This document shows, one piece after another, positions 62,015-62,156 of a stretch of DNA of 62,156 nucleotides; the stretch's first letter is position 1, and each line of letters opens with the position of its first letter. Below the pieces are notes generated by a model. It saw only the letters and a program-made list of their open reading frames with translations. It was not told where the DNA came from and did not search any database. The stretch is taken from contig JAJDVJ010000190.1 of NCBI GenBank assembly GCA_022826205.1, forward strand, positions 1 through 62,156, written 5' to 3'. This DNA is from Silicimonas sp. (lineage in GTDB: Bacteria; Pseudomonadota; Alphaproteobacteria; Rhodobacterales; Rhodobacteraceae). A program made the translations under genes and the position numbers.

Positions 62015-62156
62015 TACAGGACCATTTTATTGTCGGTTCTGGAGCGTTGAAGTGGCAAGGAACGGGCATGCCTGAGGCGAACCGGGTTCTCTTCGCGCCG
62101 GTTTCAGTGGCCGTTTCTGGTGATCAGGGCTGTCCAGGCACGCTCTTCGGGGTGTT
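62015..62156. other. Right-edge sequence, possible insertion-sequence end
   Basis: No gene. Close to the edge, on the minus strand, two similar short units (ACCAGAAACGGCC and ACTGAAACCGGC) follow each other. They resemble the repeated terminal boxes of IS21-type elements. Together with the missing start of the binding-protein gene this could mark an insertion. The evidence is slight. Confidence 0.25.

Noticed and set aside
1-62156. CRISPR arrays, rRNA operons or an origin of replication
   Set aside because: No regularly spaced repeats, rRNA-like sequence, or DnaA-box cluster with neighbouring replication genes was noticed while reading through.

Overview
The window reads as chromosomal DNA of a GC-rich alphaproteobacterium, most probably a member of the Rhodobacterales or a close relative. 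This rests on gene order: DUF177-rpmF-plsX-fabH-ihfA-merR-tRNA-Pro, and argS-SPOR protein-nagZ-scpA-scpB, are arrangements I associate with that group. The assignment comes from synteny and protein style only; no database search was possible.

Layout. 1-5.9 kb is an accessory segment: a TbpB-like lipoprotein, a DUF6429 gene with an overlapping partner, a small zinc-ribbon protein and two tandem tyrosine recombinases. It abuts an ABC-F (Uup-type) gene that has lost its C-terminus at the junction. 7.4-14.9 kb is core: olsB, msrB, bamE, the DUF177/rpmF/plsX/fabH/ihfA/merR cluster, tRNA-Pro(GGG) and a long Dcd-like dCTP deaminase. 14.9-17.9 kb is gene-poor, with a decayed outer-membrane barrel, an overlooked 54-residue membrane protein and an intact small barrel protein. 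17.9-32.8 kb is core again: scpB/scpA/nagZ/SPOR/argS, dgt, erpA, xth, uvrA, a GPP34-family gene, lpd and a DUF924 gene.

33.0-36.6 kb holds the most striking structure. An intact 2,878-bp IS1595-like transposon has perfect 24-bp terminal inverted repeats and an 8-bp target duplication. It carries a transposase, a fused DNA methyltransferase/PD-(D/E)XK-like protein and a small third ORF. It sits inside a FitB/VapC-type toxin gene, leaving the FitA/VapB-type antitoxin gene intact. Removing the element and one target copy restores a continuous 141-codon toxin frame, so the insertion looks recent. The truncated toxin frame runs into the element and ends in an ATGA overlap with the transposase start, so host-operon expression could feed the transposon.

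36.8-48.6 kb is mostly envelope and metabolism: an MFS transporter, queA, a giant AsmA-like protein, an M23 peptidase overlapping a bactofilin gene, and glnE. 48.6-62 kb, all on the minus strand, is solute uptake: a TRAP system (dctP-dctQ-dctM), then a gene set of ABC solute-binding protein, PhyH-family dioxygenase, two permeases, a double ATPase and a GH38 alpha-mannosidase. That set suggests uptake and breakdown of an alpha-mannosyl compound. The binding-protein gene at the right edge lacks a normal signal-peptide n-region, and the DNA next to it may be the end of an insertion sequence.
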